This document shows, one piece after another, positions 23,861 to 36,409 of a DNA stretch of 64,000 bases (within the stretch, counting starts at the first letter, position 1; each line of letters opens with the position of its first letter). The stretch is from contig OX327702.1 of assembly GCA_946807835.1 (NCBI GenBank), positions 11,098,001 to 11,162,000 of the forward strand. Direction: 5' to 3'. Made by a program: the position numbers and the translations under genes. The notes under the pieces were generated by a model. That model did not search any database and was not told the DNA's origin. It was given only the letters and a program-made list of their open reading frames with translations. The DNA comes from Ailanthus altissimus. Its lineage: Eukaryota > Streptophyta > Magnoliopsida > Sapindales > Simaroubaceae.

Positions 23861-25972
23861 TTTGATATTTTTTTATTTATTGGAAAAAAAGGTGTTAATG
23901 TGAAAATACTTTATTTTTAGTGCTTTTTCTCCTTCTTTTATTTTTTTTTTCATTTATGATGATATTATCTTGTTAAATTTTAAAATAGTAAATAACCAAT
24001 TTGTAAGCTTTGAAGCTTTTATCTCTAGGATTTGAAGAATGGTTCATAAGTGATTATTCAATTTTTTTTTTTAAATCACAATGTTAAATTAAGTACCAAT
24101 TTTATAATTTTCAACTAATAAATGAGGGTGAAATTGTACAAAATATAGCAAATATTATAATAGGATATTATTGTGAATGTCTCCGGATGATTTAATTTTA
24201 AAAATATTTATTAGTTTGAAAAATATTTGATAATACTCAATTATTAGAATTTTTTTTATTAAAATTAATTAAAAAAATATAATAATATTATTATTTTAAT
24301 ATTGTGTTGGCCAAACATTTTTTATTTCATATTCAAACACTCTTATATTTGTGTTCAAACACCCTTATTTATTATTCAAACAATCTTATTCATATATCAA
24401 AATTATCATTTTAAAAATCCTAATTTTTTTTTTAAATTCTTTAAATTTTTTCTTTTATATTCTTTAAAGTTCAATTTTTAGGGTAAAATACTAAAATCTG
24501 TCGAGCTTCTCGGCAGAGCGCTTCCACCGCCTGTCGCCTTCGCCATCACTTGTATCTAAAATACCTTTCTTAAACAATCAAATGAATCTCTAATCCACTG
24601 AATTGATAAAAAAAAAGCATTAACCCATTCCTTCTCAATTCATTGTCTCTATGAATCCTGTAATGGCGTCTTTCACGAACCTCTTGTCCTCTCTTAAGGA
24701 CTTCCCTAGTCAATATATAATTGTGAAAGTCGAAAACTATAGGTGTAGAAGGCGAATTACCTATATATCTAATTATTTTAATTGTTATCTTCTTAAACTT
24801 GTCTTGTAGGTTCGTTCTTCCCATGCCACCTATTTCTATTGTTCCTGAAGATCTTTCCCTTTTCTCTTCTTGCTTCTGCTTTCACGTCTTGAATCTATAA
24901 GTATCAATATGTATCACATGGCTTTTTTCTCTCTTTTTTTTTTTCTTTCTTTAAGTATCAATAAGTTTAGGCAAATGAAATCGGATGGCAGCTGGGCGAC
25001 TGTCAGCGGCAGTGGTGATCTGAAATTTGAATTTCAGAGTGAAGAATTTAGAAAATGAAATGAATAACTTTATTGTTGTTGAGGAGCATGGGGCTGAGCC
25101 CCCAAGTCTCATATCTCTATTGGTTCGAATCTCTTTTCATCTCAAATGATGTGTATAGCAATATATATGTATATATAATTTTTTTTTAAAAAAACTTTGT
25201 TGTTGTTGAGACGTGAGCCCTAATTTATTTTAAATAAATAAATAATATTTTTAATTTAGGATATTATTAAAAGAAGTTAATTTTTTATTATTAAAAAGAT
25301 AATTTTAATAAAAAAATTGTACATTTTTATTTTCTATGTAAAATAAAATTATCATTTTATTATTTTTTAAATTTAAAAAGATAATTTAAACTTTTTATGA
25401 GATTCTATTAATTCTCACGAATATTCCCTAACAACGAAACATTACTACATATTTTCACCAAAATATTTAGGGTTAAATTCAATACACTTTGTAATAATAA
25501 AGGTAAGTTTACAAATGCACCATCAATAAGTTTAGGTATTATAATATTTTGTCTTGTCACTTGTTGACATAAATATTAATAATATCAAGATAAACAGGTT
25601 TAATTTAATAATGGGGTATAATTATATTTTCATTAATTTTAATAAATTATTTATTAAAAATAATGAATTTGTTATTTAATAAAGATATAAATAAAAATTT
25701 TAAAATTATTAAAATTTATATATAATTTTAAGATTTTCTTTTTCTTAAAATTTTTCGTTGATTGAGTCACAAATTTTATTAGTCAAAAGCTCCTACCTGG
25801 ATGACAATAGTCTACAATAGCGATAGATCTTCAGTTATAAAATGTGGGCAATATAAAAGAAAAAAAAGAGAGCAACGGTTATAAAATTTGGGCAATATAA
25901 AAGAAAAAGAAAAGAGCAAAATGTGAATTTGCAGCAACTATGCATTATCAAGTCTATCTATAAGTTTACTAG
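23861..25972. other. AT-rich intergenic DNA
   Basis: No gene is recognised. It contains one copy of a dispersed repeat (24230-24480, listed separately) and a small region near 25085-25135 with a 'ggttcgaatc' word like a tRNA B box but no tRNA fold. Short open frames at 24570-24824 and 24870-25058 have no family features. Confidence 0.5.
24230..24480. repeat. Dispersed AT-rich repeat, copy 1
   Basis: This aligns in the same orientation with 42945-43200. Both contain 'tttattaaaattaattaaaa', then a run of 'ttcaaaca' and 'tcttat' motifs in the same order. No TSD or inverted ends were resolved. It may be a MITE or the tail of a longer element. Confidence 0.45.
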
Positions 25973-26190
25973 CAAATATTATATTATGCACAATATTGTA
26001 CCTAAAACGATACTAACAAATATTATATTATGCATAATATTATACTTAAAACGATATTTTAAGCTATTTATTATTATGAGTCAAATATTATATTATGCAC
26101 AATATTGTACCTAAAACGATACTAACAAATATTATATTATACATAATATTATACTTAAAATGATATTTTAAGTTATTTATTATTATAAAT
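25973..26190. repeat. 109-bp tandem duplication
   Basis: Two adjacent units of 109 bp start at 25973 and 26082. They are nearly identical, differing by a few transitions. Each unit itself contains two diverged half-units beginning 'aaatattatattatgca'. The duplication is recent relative to neighbouring repeats. Confidence 0.8.
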
Positions 26191-26426
26191 TAAATGTCAA
26201 GTGCTTGCCATTAATTCAAAAAATTAGTTTACGAAACGTGATACTGTAAATGATTATCAACAGACAATATGACAATGCTATGATGTGTTTAGGTAAGTTA
26301 AATAGTTAAATAAATTAAAAGTTTGTCATTGTTATTGTTTCCTCCGTAAACCTCTTGAGGTTCTTTTTCCAATTGCCTTTTCCAGCCTGCTCTTTTATGC
26401 GTACTTGAAAAATTCTCCTCTCATAT

Positions 26427-27212
26427 TGTTGAAGTGGAAGCACACAAACGAACTAAATAATTCACTTAAGTAATATAATAATATAGAACAAGTTATTAAA
26501 AAATAAAAGAGAGAAAAGGTAGAAGAAGAACACACAAAAAATTACATGGTTCGGTAACTTACCTACGTCCACGGCGGATCAAGATCACACTCTTCTCTTA
26601 TTCTGAATCACAAGGCAACCACAAAGTATGCCTATTACAAGAAAGATCATAAAGAATACTCTCTCTTACTCTCTAGGAATTTTTTCTCACAAAAAATCAC
26701 TAAGAATAATCACTAAGATTATTGGTAATCACCAAAATCTCTCTAAGATCATAAAGATCTCACTAACTTGATCACAAAGGTTGTCAAGTTCACTATCTGT
26801 ATTGTTTACAAGTCAATTGATAGCTTTTATATAGGCCTTGGGACGTCCTAAGTATTCCCTATACGTGTGGGAGTCGTATTAGGGAGTCCTAGAGCAAGTG
26901 GGAGACGAAATTAGAAAGTTTCCTAATTTTGGGACACTGTTCCCGCGTTCAGCGCCGCGGCGCTAGTTCGCGTCGCGGCGGCGCTGGCCCGATATTTGCT
27001 GAGCGCTGCGGCGCTGGATCCCACCGCCGCGGCGCTCAGGTACTGGAAGTGGCGCCGCGGTGCTCATCCTGATCGCCGCGGCGTTGGCGCCTGATGCGCG
27101 CCCTTCTTCAATTTTCGTCTCCTTTCGCGTCCGTCTTCGATCCGTGTGCACCCTACGCACTTAACTTAATCCCTAAATTATATTTCAATAATTTTTAATC
27201 AATATTCTTACG
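26427..27212 (-). mobile_element. Solo LTR of a Copia element, TSD CATAT
   Basis: The 786-bp segment matches the two LTRs of the Copia element at 56652-62190 in reverse orientation. It starts 'tgttgaagtggaagcaca' and ends near 'caatattcttacg'. The 5-bp TSD CATAT is identical on both sides (26422-26426 and 27213-27217). No internal sequence is present, so it is a solo LTR. Like its relatives it holds a GC-rich island (about 26945-27085) of 'gcgccgcggcgct'-type palindromes. Confidence 0.9.
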
Positions 27213-28880
27213 CATATTATAAAAATTAATGAGAGAATAAATTTTGAAAATTGTTATTCTATGTAACTCCTGGCATTGACAGTTTGTTGGAAGTTTTAGA
27301 TACAGCTGCTGGAATTTCAAGCTGTAGATTACATATAAATTCTTTATTTATTTTAATTTGAGTTTTGTTTATTTATTATCACATTCTTTTGACGGTAGAA
27401 AAGCAGAATGATGATCATTACTCTGAAACAAGCCCCTCTCAGGCTTCTACAGTTATCTGAGCAAGGAAGAGATATATAAGATTTCGCATTTGATTTGCTT
27501 GCCAATAAGTGGGTCAATAAGCGAAATTTGGAACTACAAATACCAATTTTATACAGTGATTGGCTTTGGCTGAGATATAGGAGGACAGTTGAGTGAGGAT
27601 TGAACCATAAATGGAATGAAAACAGAACAGACTACGCAATAAAGTCCTTCAATTACCTTCAGCGAAGACGTAAAAGAGACAGATGAAGATGACAATCCCT
27701 TCATAATACGTGTTTAATTAGAACGGAAAGCAATTGTGACGAGATCAAAATTGGACAGGCTTAAAACTGTTCCATGCTGTCCAATTGCCAAGAAGAGAAC
27801 CAAGGGCTATACTTTCACGTGAAGATATCAAGTAATTAACTAGGATGCCTAGCGTTTATAATTATAATTGGGGAATTCGAATCCACAACTCCAAAATGAG
27901 AGTAGTTGGTGCTCCATGGTACAGTTCAATTCACTTCATGTATTGTTCAACTTTTTTTTTTTTTCAAAAAAAAGTGCACAAAATTGGCACCATTAACTAG
28001 AAGACTACCGAAATTAACCAAGATTATTGATCTAACGATGCACACTTAAAAAGATCGCCCCAAGGGAGATGATTATTCCCACTAGTAAAAGTCTATACAA
28101 AAGGAAGAGTCTAATAAGATTTGAATAAATATTCACTAATGACACGTGGCATCACTTGAAAATTTGAAAACTCAGTCGATCAATGACATACTGCAACTTA
28201 ATAAACATGGCATCATTTAATTCAAAAGAAAAACATGGCATCATCCAATCACGTGAAGGAAGGCGACAAAAGTAATTGAAATTTGGATCGTGAACATATG
28301 AGATGCATTGCAAGTATGAAAATAGCAATCCAAACAACGTAGAGATAATATCACATGACCAACACATGCCCTTATTTGGCGAAGAAGTCATGTGACCGAC
28401 AAATGACTCAGTCTGGAGAGAATGCAATGAACTAGTCCTCCCTATAGTCTCTAGAATCGCTATTAAGGTAAATAAAAAAAAAAAAATCAAAAATTGAAAA
28501 AATTGGATCAGTTAAAATCAAATCGGTCAGTTTGATTTGATTTTTATAATAGAAAATTTATTCAATTTTTATAATTAACATAATCAAAGGGTCCAGTCTG
28601 TTTAGGTTTAGTTTATGTACAACTAGAATCAGATCGAAAATCAGGTTTTCGAATTATTTACATTTTAAAATTTGAATATAAAAAACTAATTGTGTTTCAC
28701 ATTAAAATTTGGTTTCAGCTGAATTGATAAAGTGAGGCAATAGTCATCTCGTGTCTATATTTTTTTAATCTAGTATTTTTTTATATTAACAGCAATTTTT
28801 TATTGTGAACATTTTTTAAATTTGGCTTAATTTTAATAATATGTTTAATTTTAAAAAAGAGATAATAATATATAACTTTT
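27213..28880. other. Intergenic DNA, no gene recognised
   Basis: Mixed composition without a convincing open frame. The minus-strand frame at 28152-28490 shows no known motif. The part from 28500 to 28880 is AT-rich with low complexity. Confidence 0.5.
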
Positions 28881-31800
28881 TGACCGAAAAAAATAATTTT
28901 TTAAATTAACGAGTTTTAAATTTATTTTGTTAACAGGAATTATCACTTGGGCTTTGTCTTGGTTGGCTTTGCCTGTATAGACTTAGATCTCCTCTTTATT
29001 ATCAATATGGCAAGATTTGCAAAACGTTAACACAATTACGGTGACGGTCTCGTCGGAGTGGATTCCAGTAAAGACACTCTAATACTAAGTCAAAAAAGAT
29101 TTTTTGTGATTAGAATTTGATAAGGAAAATAGGTTAGAATTGTTGGAGGTGTTGGGTTGAGCAAATCAACTAGGGTGCTTGCATGTGGGTTGTGTTCATC
29201 ATACAAACAATATACATATCTCATATATACATGTGCACAGCGGAAGATTAAATACAATGAACACAGAAAATAACATTTGATAAACTGAAAATTCGAGATT
29301 GAGAAATATCACCAATGAAGCCTTTGGATTAATTTTCTTGAAGTCCACTATGAAATGAATCTTTGATCAATTCTAGCAATCAATAAGGGTGGGTTTGATT
29401 TTCTAGAATGGCAGCATCTTAATCCAGCATATGTGTTTAACTCTTAAACATTTTTCAAAGTTAAACTATTTAACTTAATTAAATTTGTTTTTCCTTTTAT
29501 TCAACTCTTGAATAAATAAAACAAATCTTATTTTTAGTTATTACATTTTGTAACCATTAATTCAATTTGTTTTGTTGCTCTAACACTTAAAACACAAAAC
29601 AAAGAATTCCAATTTCTCAAATTGAAATGGCTCCAAAAAATGCAAAACATATAAACTAAAAAACTTAATAATTTTCAATTTCATTTCACTTTATATACTA
29701 ATGAATAAATTTCAAACTAATTTGAATTTCATTTGCATTTCATTTGGTTTAACCTAACTTTAGTTAACATTTAACCTTAGTTAGATTATTTTAACTTAAC
29801 CTTTAAGTTAATAAATATTTAATTATTCTAACCATAATTAACTAACTTAACCTTGGTTAGGTTAACTTTTACTTAATCATTAAGTAAAGTTAACTAAATT
29901 AACCATATGATTAACCTTTAATCATAGTTAAATTAAATCATTTATTTAACAATTAAATAAATAAATATTTATTCTTATTATTTAACAATTAAATAATCAC
30001 AAAGTGAAATTACTATTATATCCTTACTCGGTTACCAAGTTAACCTAAAGTGGGTCCCACCATGTAACCATATACTTTAGTTAACGTAACCTTAGTAATT
30101 GCTAAATTATACTGTATTGAACAATTCAATACGGTACACTGCCCAAGTGCTCAAAGAGTACATTTCATATTGGGACTTTCTAGGTCCACACCCGATTTGT
30201 CAAATGGAACTGTTCCATTAATCCGTAATCGATGCCCCACGCACACGTTACGAATATTACAAATCAGCGTGTCAGACCATACAAGTTGAGGTCATAACGT
30301 ATACGTATAATCCTTCCATCATTTATATCCTGGATGTGCAGGAATATAGATCAGCACCGTCAAATCCCCATTTACTCATCCATAACCTTATCTCCAGATT
30401 CGTATCTCGATAAACAATATACGCAAACACTTTTGCTATATTGTTTAACCCTGTGGGAAACTCTTTTCCCGGGTTTGTGTTTGTGGCCACAAGACTTTAT
30501 GAAATACAATCTCGGAGCATCGGATATACAACTTACCTACGTAAGCTGACGGATCCCGTATCTACGCACACCGGACTCCATGAGCATCGGACCATACCCA
30601 GCGACACATAGCGGTCAGACCATGAAAGGTCTCTGACATATGTGGAACCAAAGCATGATGGATCACTCACAAGACCACCGTGGCGCTCAGGTCAAATGAC
30701 CACAAATACTACTCAGCTTGAGAGGACCTTCCTTTGACGGTGTCATAGGATATCTATTGGGGTCCTCATAAGTCTGTTCAGTATCCAGTCCTGACTGGAT
30801 ACCCGCATGCCTATACAAGCTCTAAGCTCATGGTCAGCTAAGAACAACCATCTGAACTAGTCAGATATAGACATACACTAATCTATATAAAGTGAATCAC
30901 CGATAGACCAACATTGGTGATTATAGATCAGGAACATTATGTTTGAGACATACTTATATAATGATATTTTTTAACACCTATTGCAACTCTTTGCAACTAT
31001 ATCATTACAAGTATACTCTCAGGTCTTTATCCCATTATAGACAAGGTTCTAACTCTTTAGACCTCGCTGACTCTTATAAACTGATAATTATTAACAGTGC
31101 TAACTCTTAGCATTTATAACTCTCAGCTTTGCTAACTATTAGTTCTGATCTAAACTCCTTTAGATCAGATCTGAACTCTTTCAGATCAAACAATGTCTCT
31201 AATGTTACAAGCATTATACCATTTGATATGATATTAACAATCTTTATTCGAAATGTTTATTGTATAAATATTAACAATTAATATTCATACAATATTGGAA
31301 TGGCACGTGAGCACCAGCTCCAACAAGAATGTATTTAGGATCACGAGAATATAACATCTCTTGTTATTTTTACTGTTAATTCTTCTATTTTTTTTGGCAT
31401 CATTCCTAGCTTCAATGTCTTTTTTCTTCTTTTTATAGTACTGGTCTTTGGAGAATCTTTTGGGTATTCTGCCTCTGCTGTGCGCGTAACATATGCCAAA
31501 TATCCTTCTGTTGTGTGCCTAACACACGCAAAATATCCTTCTGCTGTGCGCCTGACATATGCCGAATATCCTTCTGTAGGTCTTCTTCTGTCATACTTTT
31601 GATTCCGCTTCTGTCACATGCTAGGTATCTTTCTGATGTGTTAAGCATATTCTCGACATATTCCTTAGGCCTGTCTTTATCGGTGGGTTTGGTTAGACGT
31701 GAGGAGGGCTATCCTATAGGAAAACATCTAACTGGCCCTTAGGGGTCTACCAGTTTATAGTTTTGATTCATTCAAAATTAGAAACTCTATTTTGTTTCGG

Positions 31801-32110
31801 CCGACTCGGGTCGTCTTTCTAGTTTTTTTCTGCTTTCTTCACTTTCTTTTTCTGTCAATTTCTCCTCTGTCTGAGCTGGTTCAAGCTAGTTTCTGGACAG
31901 TGTTATACTATTACAAGTGATTGGCTGTCTTTTGAGTTTGAGGATGTCAGAGTTGGTCGGCTCGGTGTAATGATGTCATGGCTGCTTGACAAGTTACTGC
32001 CATATCATGGCGACTTCTCCCAAACTTTCTTCAAGTAATAATGATGAATCTTCTCAAACGTCATCCTCAATCCATGTGAAAAGCTTCTTGAACAAGGAAC
32101 TTTTCGCTGG
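28881..32110 (-). repeat. 3' LTR of the gypsy element, interrupted by a solo LTR
   Basis: 28881-29140 and 31331 onward align continuously with 41981 onward. The interruption at 29141-31325 is a separate LTR with its own TSD. The inner boundary near 32110 is not sharply resolved because the two LTRs have diverged beyond about 31750. Confidence 0.65.
29141..31325 (-). mobile_element. Solo LTR, 2.2 kb, family A/B/C copy B
   Basis: It begins 'tgttggag', ends 'ctccaaca' and is flanked by the identical TSD AGAAT (29136-29140 and 31326-31330). The uninterrupted sequence at about 42240 shows the empty site ('ccagaacgtatttagg'). It is homologous to copies A and C. It inserted after the gypsy element was in place. 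Confidence 0.9.
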
Positions 32111-32386
32111 CCATTGATCTATTTTTGATCGTGTGGTTGATAGTATCTGAGACCCAAGAGTCGCATCTCTTCTACTTTTTGAGTGGCATTTAGCTGATCA
32201 AAACGTCATTGACCACTCGATTTGTCGAATTTGACAGCCTAGGTCACTGTTCTCCAAAGGAATGCGCATTTAATGCATCTGGGAACCTGAATCGTCATGC
32301 CTCTTTATCCTAATAGGTCTCTTTGATTTTTTCGCCGATCTTGTTCGTTCATCTGATTTGGACGATCTGGATTACTTTACCATTGC

Positions 32387-32396
32387 CTATAAGTAG
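32387..32396 (+). promoter_or_regulatory. Candidate TATA box of the antisense unit in the gypsy element
   Basis: 'ctataagtag' lies in the plus strand between the 3' LTR and the antisense open regions, followed by a C/T-rich stretch. It would place a transcription start near 32420, upstream of the first candidate donor at 32560. Inference only. Confidence 0.3.
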
Positions 32397-32419
32397 CCAC
32401 ATTCTCCTTTATTTTGCCA

Positions 32420-34650
32420 TTTTATTCTGCACTTTTCTTTTTTACTGTCACTCTGATGTGTTACCGTCAGTCCCTTTTCTTTTCGAAGGCATCTTCCTTG
32501 CTTGACGATTCTTAGTTGCCGTCGCTGTTGATTTTTTTAGATTTCTACGCTTCTTTCAAGTAAGCTCGTGTTTTTATTTTCCCTTCAGTATCTTCGTGTT
32601 CGTTTTGCATGCGTTTGTCATTGCCTTTGTTTCCTGGGTGATCAGATAATTTCTTTAGGCAGTTTTCTAGGCTTTTGTTACTGTGTCTTTGCTTTGGTTG
32701 CTTTTTTACTTTTTCTGGTTCTGATATTTATTGCCTGCTTCCATTATTTTTTGGGTGTGGGGTGTTTGTTGCTATCTTGCCCCCAATTGCTTCCAAGAGG
32801 GAGGGGGGAGAGTGGGTCGTCCCTGCCGGTTTTTTTACAGATGTAGGTCCTCGTCTTCTCGTATATGTGTATATTTTGTTACCTTGTACAACTCTGCTAT
32901 TTGTTTTTTGCAGTGACCTGGGCTACTGACGTGGAGATATCCGAGTAGACCCTTAATCGGGTAACTACCGCGCTTCGACATATTTATCCAATTCAAGAGT
33001 TGTTGTCACTGTCCAGCCTTGTTGAATTGGGCCTGGTTATCTCTGTTCCATCCCTACCCTGAATCTGAAGTGAGTTCTTATTTCGTCACTCCAGACCAAT
33101 CCCTTTCTCTTTTTCTTTTTTAGCTTACACTATGTGAAATGCAAGGATGTCTGAACAATGTGGTGAAGAGAGGAGAAAAAAGAGCCGGACTGAAGGTTCC
33201 TCCTAGAGTGGTCAAGGTCTTCTGAACCTCGACAACGTCATAGGATGCTATTTGACTTAGGGGAAAGTCAAGCAAGGGGACCTTCCCACAAGAGAGGGTT
33301 ATCTTCTCAAGCTGCTGGTAAGCAGACTCATGAAGATAGGACCGGATGAAGCCCATTTGCCCGGGAGGGAGGACAGGTCTAAAGCAGCTCCTTAGGGAAG
33401 AGGCGAGTCTCTACCGAGACTCGATCACAAGATACCCCTACCCCTTAAACTCAAAGAAGGGGGTGGGGTTCATCGGCTCATCTCACAACACAAACTACCT
33501 CAGTTGGGCAAGTCGTGGCAGCGTCAAGCTCTATGAGGCGGGAGGGGCCGTCATCTAGCGAAGTTCATCCTTCTCGTATGTCTACTTTTGTGCTAGTTCC
33601 AGAAGTTAGGGAGGATATGGGCTTTCTACTTCCTGTAATGCGAGAGCTGGAGAGGTACATAACCCCCACCTAGGTGGGACATGTGTCTTCTCTGGACCTT
33701 GTCACAGGGTTTAATGTTGCAATGGGCTCGGCCCTTGACGTAAGTAGTTTATACCCTTATTCTATTTACGTCTACATTCACTTGCTTTGACTCATTTGTA
33801 TCTCGTACAATCTGTCTTCCTTTTTTCTCAGTTTCGGGCCGAGATCATTGGTTTGGTAGCCCGAGCTCAAAGGGCTGAGGATGATCTTGCTCGGTCAAGG
33901 GCCGAGACCTAATGAGAGAAAAGAACTCTGAGTAGAAAAAAAAAATGGTGAACGAGGCGAGGGTCAAGCTGGAGGAAATGATGACTGCCCGTGCTGAGGG
34001 AGAGAGTAAATAGTCTGATCTCGAACACTAGAAAATGACTGATCGAGCAGAAGATGACGAAATTTCTTACTACGGTGGGGACCCGAGTCGTTGAGCTAAT
34101 GTGCTGAAATGAAGAGTTCGAAACACAGCTTGCGACATCTCAGCGGCAGAGGGAGTTGATTGACCAGAGCATGAGCTCTTTCATAGCTTAGCTTGAGCAG
34201 TAGAGGAATCAGTGGTCTACTGATTGTGAAAAAAGTTTTTATCAAGGGGTAATGAAGGGTTTCTTGAGGTCGATCAACCTCTTCAAGGACAACTACCCAG
34301 AGATTGATCTTAAGTGGTTGTGGGCCTTAGCCACTTGTGGTTCTTTCCATGAAAGGGAGATCTCTAGGGCTTAGGATGATGAAGAGACATCAGTGCCTTA
34401 TGCTGCTGGTGCTGATGCTGCCCTAGTCAATTTTCCCTTTGCTGCTGGTGGTGCTGTAGTTGCAGATACCAGCGAAGCTGCCCATCTTGCTAACCAGAAT
34501 CAGACTATCGGTGTTGTTGCTGCTCAATCTTTGTGGCTAGTTGAAGCTTCAGCCGATCCTCCAACTATAGCTAATCCTCTGGTCGATGCCAATCCTAGCG
34601 CTGTTTCGGTTGTAGATCTGGAGGTGCCCGGCACAGCCCTAGCAGCATAA
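32420..34650 (+). pseudogene. Antisense ORF (aORF)-like relic with introns in the gypsy 3' region
   Basis: The plus strand, antisense to gypsy pol, holds a decayed gene-like unit. Two GT-AG introns are suggested: 32560-32913 ('aag|gtaagc', then 'ttttttgcag') and 33740-33831 ('gtaagtag', then 'ttttttctcag'). Coding flanks join in frame across the second: '...VAMGSALD' then 'FRAEIIGLVARAQRAEDDLA', a coiled-coil-like stretch. The last part (34393-34650) is Ala/Val-rich. Several stops interrupt it. Antisense ORFs between pol and the 3' LTR are known in some Tat elements. The function is unknown. The identity of this relic as such an ORF is inferred from position. Confidence 0.45.
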
Positions 34651-35770
34651 GTGATCGCTTCCTCCTCCACATTCTCCTCTTTCTTTTCCCTTGTAAAGTT
34701 TAGAATTCTCAGTGTTAGGGTATGCTTGTAATCGAACTTGTAATATTATTGAAAAATGGATGCAAACATATTTTTGTTCTCTCAATACTTGTGCAGATCT
34801 GTTGTCTATAACCTGTTTGTAGCAATTTTGTTTTCTCGCAATAATAATATGATAATATAGCCGAACTGTTTATAGAATAAAACATGTAAACAAATGTTAG
34901 AATAATCGGGTCATTCATAATATTCACTATTTTAATAGAGATGATTCGCTTATGATAATAAGACTTATAATAAAAGCTAACCGTACTGCCGAACAACCTA
35001 TGTTAGGGTCGAATGACTCTTCTATGTTCGTAAATTTTTAAGCTTGGTCGCCCGAACGCTAATAATAATCATGCAACTTAATCTTGAATAATATGAAGTA
35101 AAAGGGTATCGGTGCGCTTTGTGGCAATAGCTGGTTTGGCGAACAGATATGGCTAAACAATCATTAATAATAAATGCCACGCAATAACTAGATCGGCACA
35201 GGGATAAAATATACATCCAAGTATTTGGAAGTTATCAGATAACAGTCAGCTCAGCGTGAAAATATGACAATAGTTAGTAAAATCAAGGTAATAATCTATC
35301 CGTTGTTGTAATGGAAATTATCCTGCAAAGACTAGAGAGTTATATAAAAAATAATGCTTCGCCTGGCAGAGGTGCGATTGAGCAGTGGTTAACAATATAG
35401 CGAGCATGGTATAATATAGTTGGCCCTGCATGATGACGTTGAATGAGTAGTATGCGGCCACTTGGGAAATCGTTGAAAAACAATGGCCGGCTCTGAGTAA
35501 TAATATTGACCGAGTAGCTTGTAGCAGTTGAGATCGTTACAAATTGATGACCGGCTCGAAATAACAATGTTGACCAAGCAGAATTATGATATCTTCAGGA
35601 GACCGACTCGGCGTAATAACGCTGAATAACGTGTCTTGGGTGCTGTGGAAAGGTTACAGTGATACCATGGAAAAGTCACGGTCAAACCCTCTTCAATGGG
35701 AGCCATAGTGTAACTCATGGTGACGCTGTGGAAATGCCACAACCCTCGCCCCACCAAGCCATCTCAATTG
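34651..35770. other. Non-coding 3' region of the gypsy element
   Basis: No gene is seen. Around 35410-35640 about four degenerate 55-65-bp units share 'ccggctc...taataatattgaccgagtag', a second, older repeat next to the 33-bp minisatellite. Confidence 0.45.
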
Positions 35771-36068
35771 CCCTTGTGTCGAACCAGTAACAGGGATATG
35801 CTCTATAAACTTCCAACCAATTATAGTAAAAGTGCTCTATGAGTGTCGGACCAGTCACGGTGAAATACTTTATGAGTGTCGAACCAATTATGGTGAAATG
35901 CTTCGTGAGCATCGAACCAGTGATGGTAAAGTGCTCAGTGAGTGTCGAATCGGTCACGGTGAAATGCTTCGTGAACATCAAACAGATTATGGTGAAATGC
36001 TCTATGAGCGTGAACCAGTGACAGTGAAATGCTCCGTAAGCGTCGAACCGATCATGGTGAAATGAGGA
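35771..36068. repeat. 33-bp minisatellite, about nine units
   Basis: The units follow 'tatgagtgtcgaaccagt' plus 'cacggtgaaatgctt', 33 bp each with one 1-bp deletion near 36010. Because 33 is a multiple of three the frames stay open as 11-residue repeats, which produces several spurious frames on both strands. It lies between integrase and the 3' LTR, where Tat-type elements often carry tandem repeats. Confidence 0.85.
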
Positions 36069-36409
36069 CAATACAATGATGTATCGTTAGAGATGATAGT
36101 ATGATGCATCAATAATATCATGATGATTTTGATGATGTTATGATGAGATATGTCATGGTGTTTTAAACGATTCGGGGTGTACCTTTAAGGAGTGTCGACC
36201 TGCTTGGGTCGACTCAGATAATCTTTTCAAAATAATCATCACGGGGCCTTTGTTAGATAGCCCGAGGGCAACGTTTACAAGCATTCCATTTTGTGTTCCA
36301 AGCCGTTCATTTCTTGTGGACATACCTGCAAGAACTCAAACGTTTTTATTTAGAAACGATGTTTGTACTTGGAAAATAATTATATGCATAAAAAGAGTTT
36401 CTTTTAGGG

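Noticed and set aside
25085..25140. Possible tRNA gene ('ggttcgaatc' word)
   Set aside because: No acceptor stem or A box at the right distance. At most a tRNA-derived repeat.
28152..28490. 112-codon minus-strand frame
   Set aside because: Internal duplication of DNA words, a poly-T start and no family features.
32568..32929. Hydrophobic open frames resembling membrane proteins
   Set aside because: T-rich sequence gives Phe/Leu-rich frames. The segment lies in the candidate first intron of the antisense unit.
35771..36068. CRISPR-like array
   Set aside because: Units are contiguous and degenerate with no unique spacers, and the setting is a plant retroelement.
35715..36071. Open frames on both strands with 11-residue repeats
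   Set aside because: A 33-bp minisatellite cannot acquire a stop in a frame unless the unit has one. There is no start, no flanking exon and no known repeat protein.
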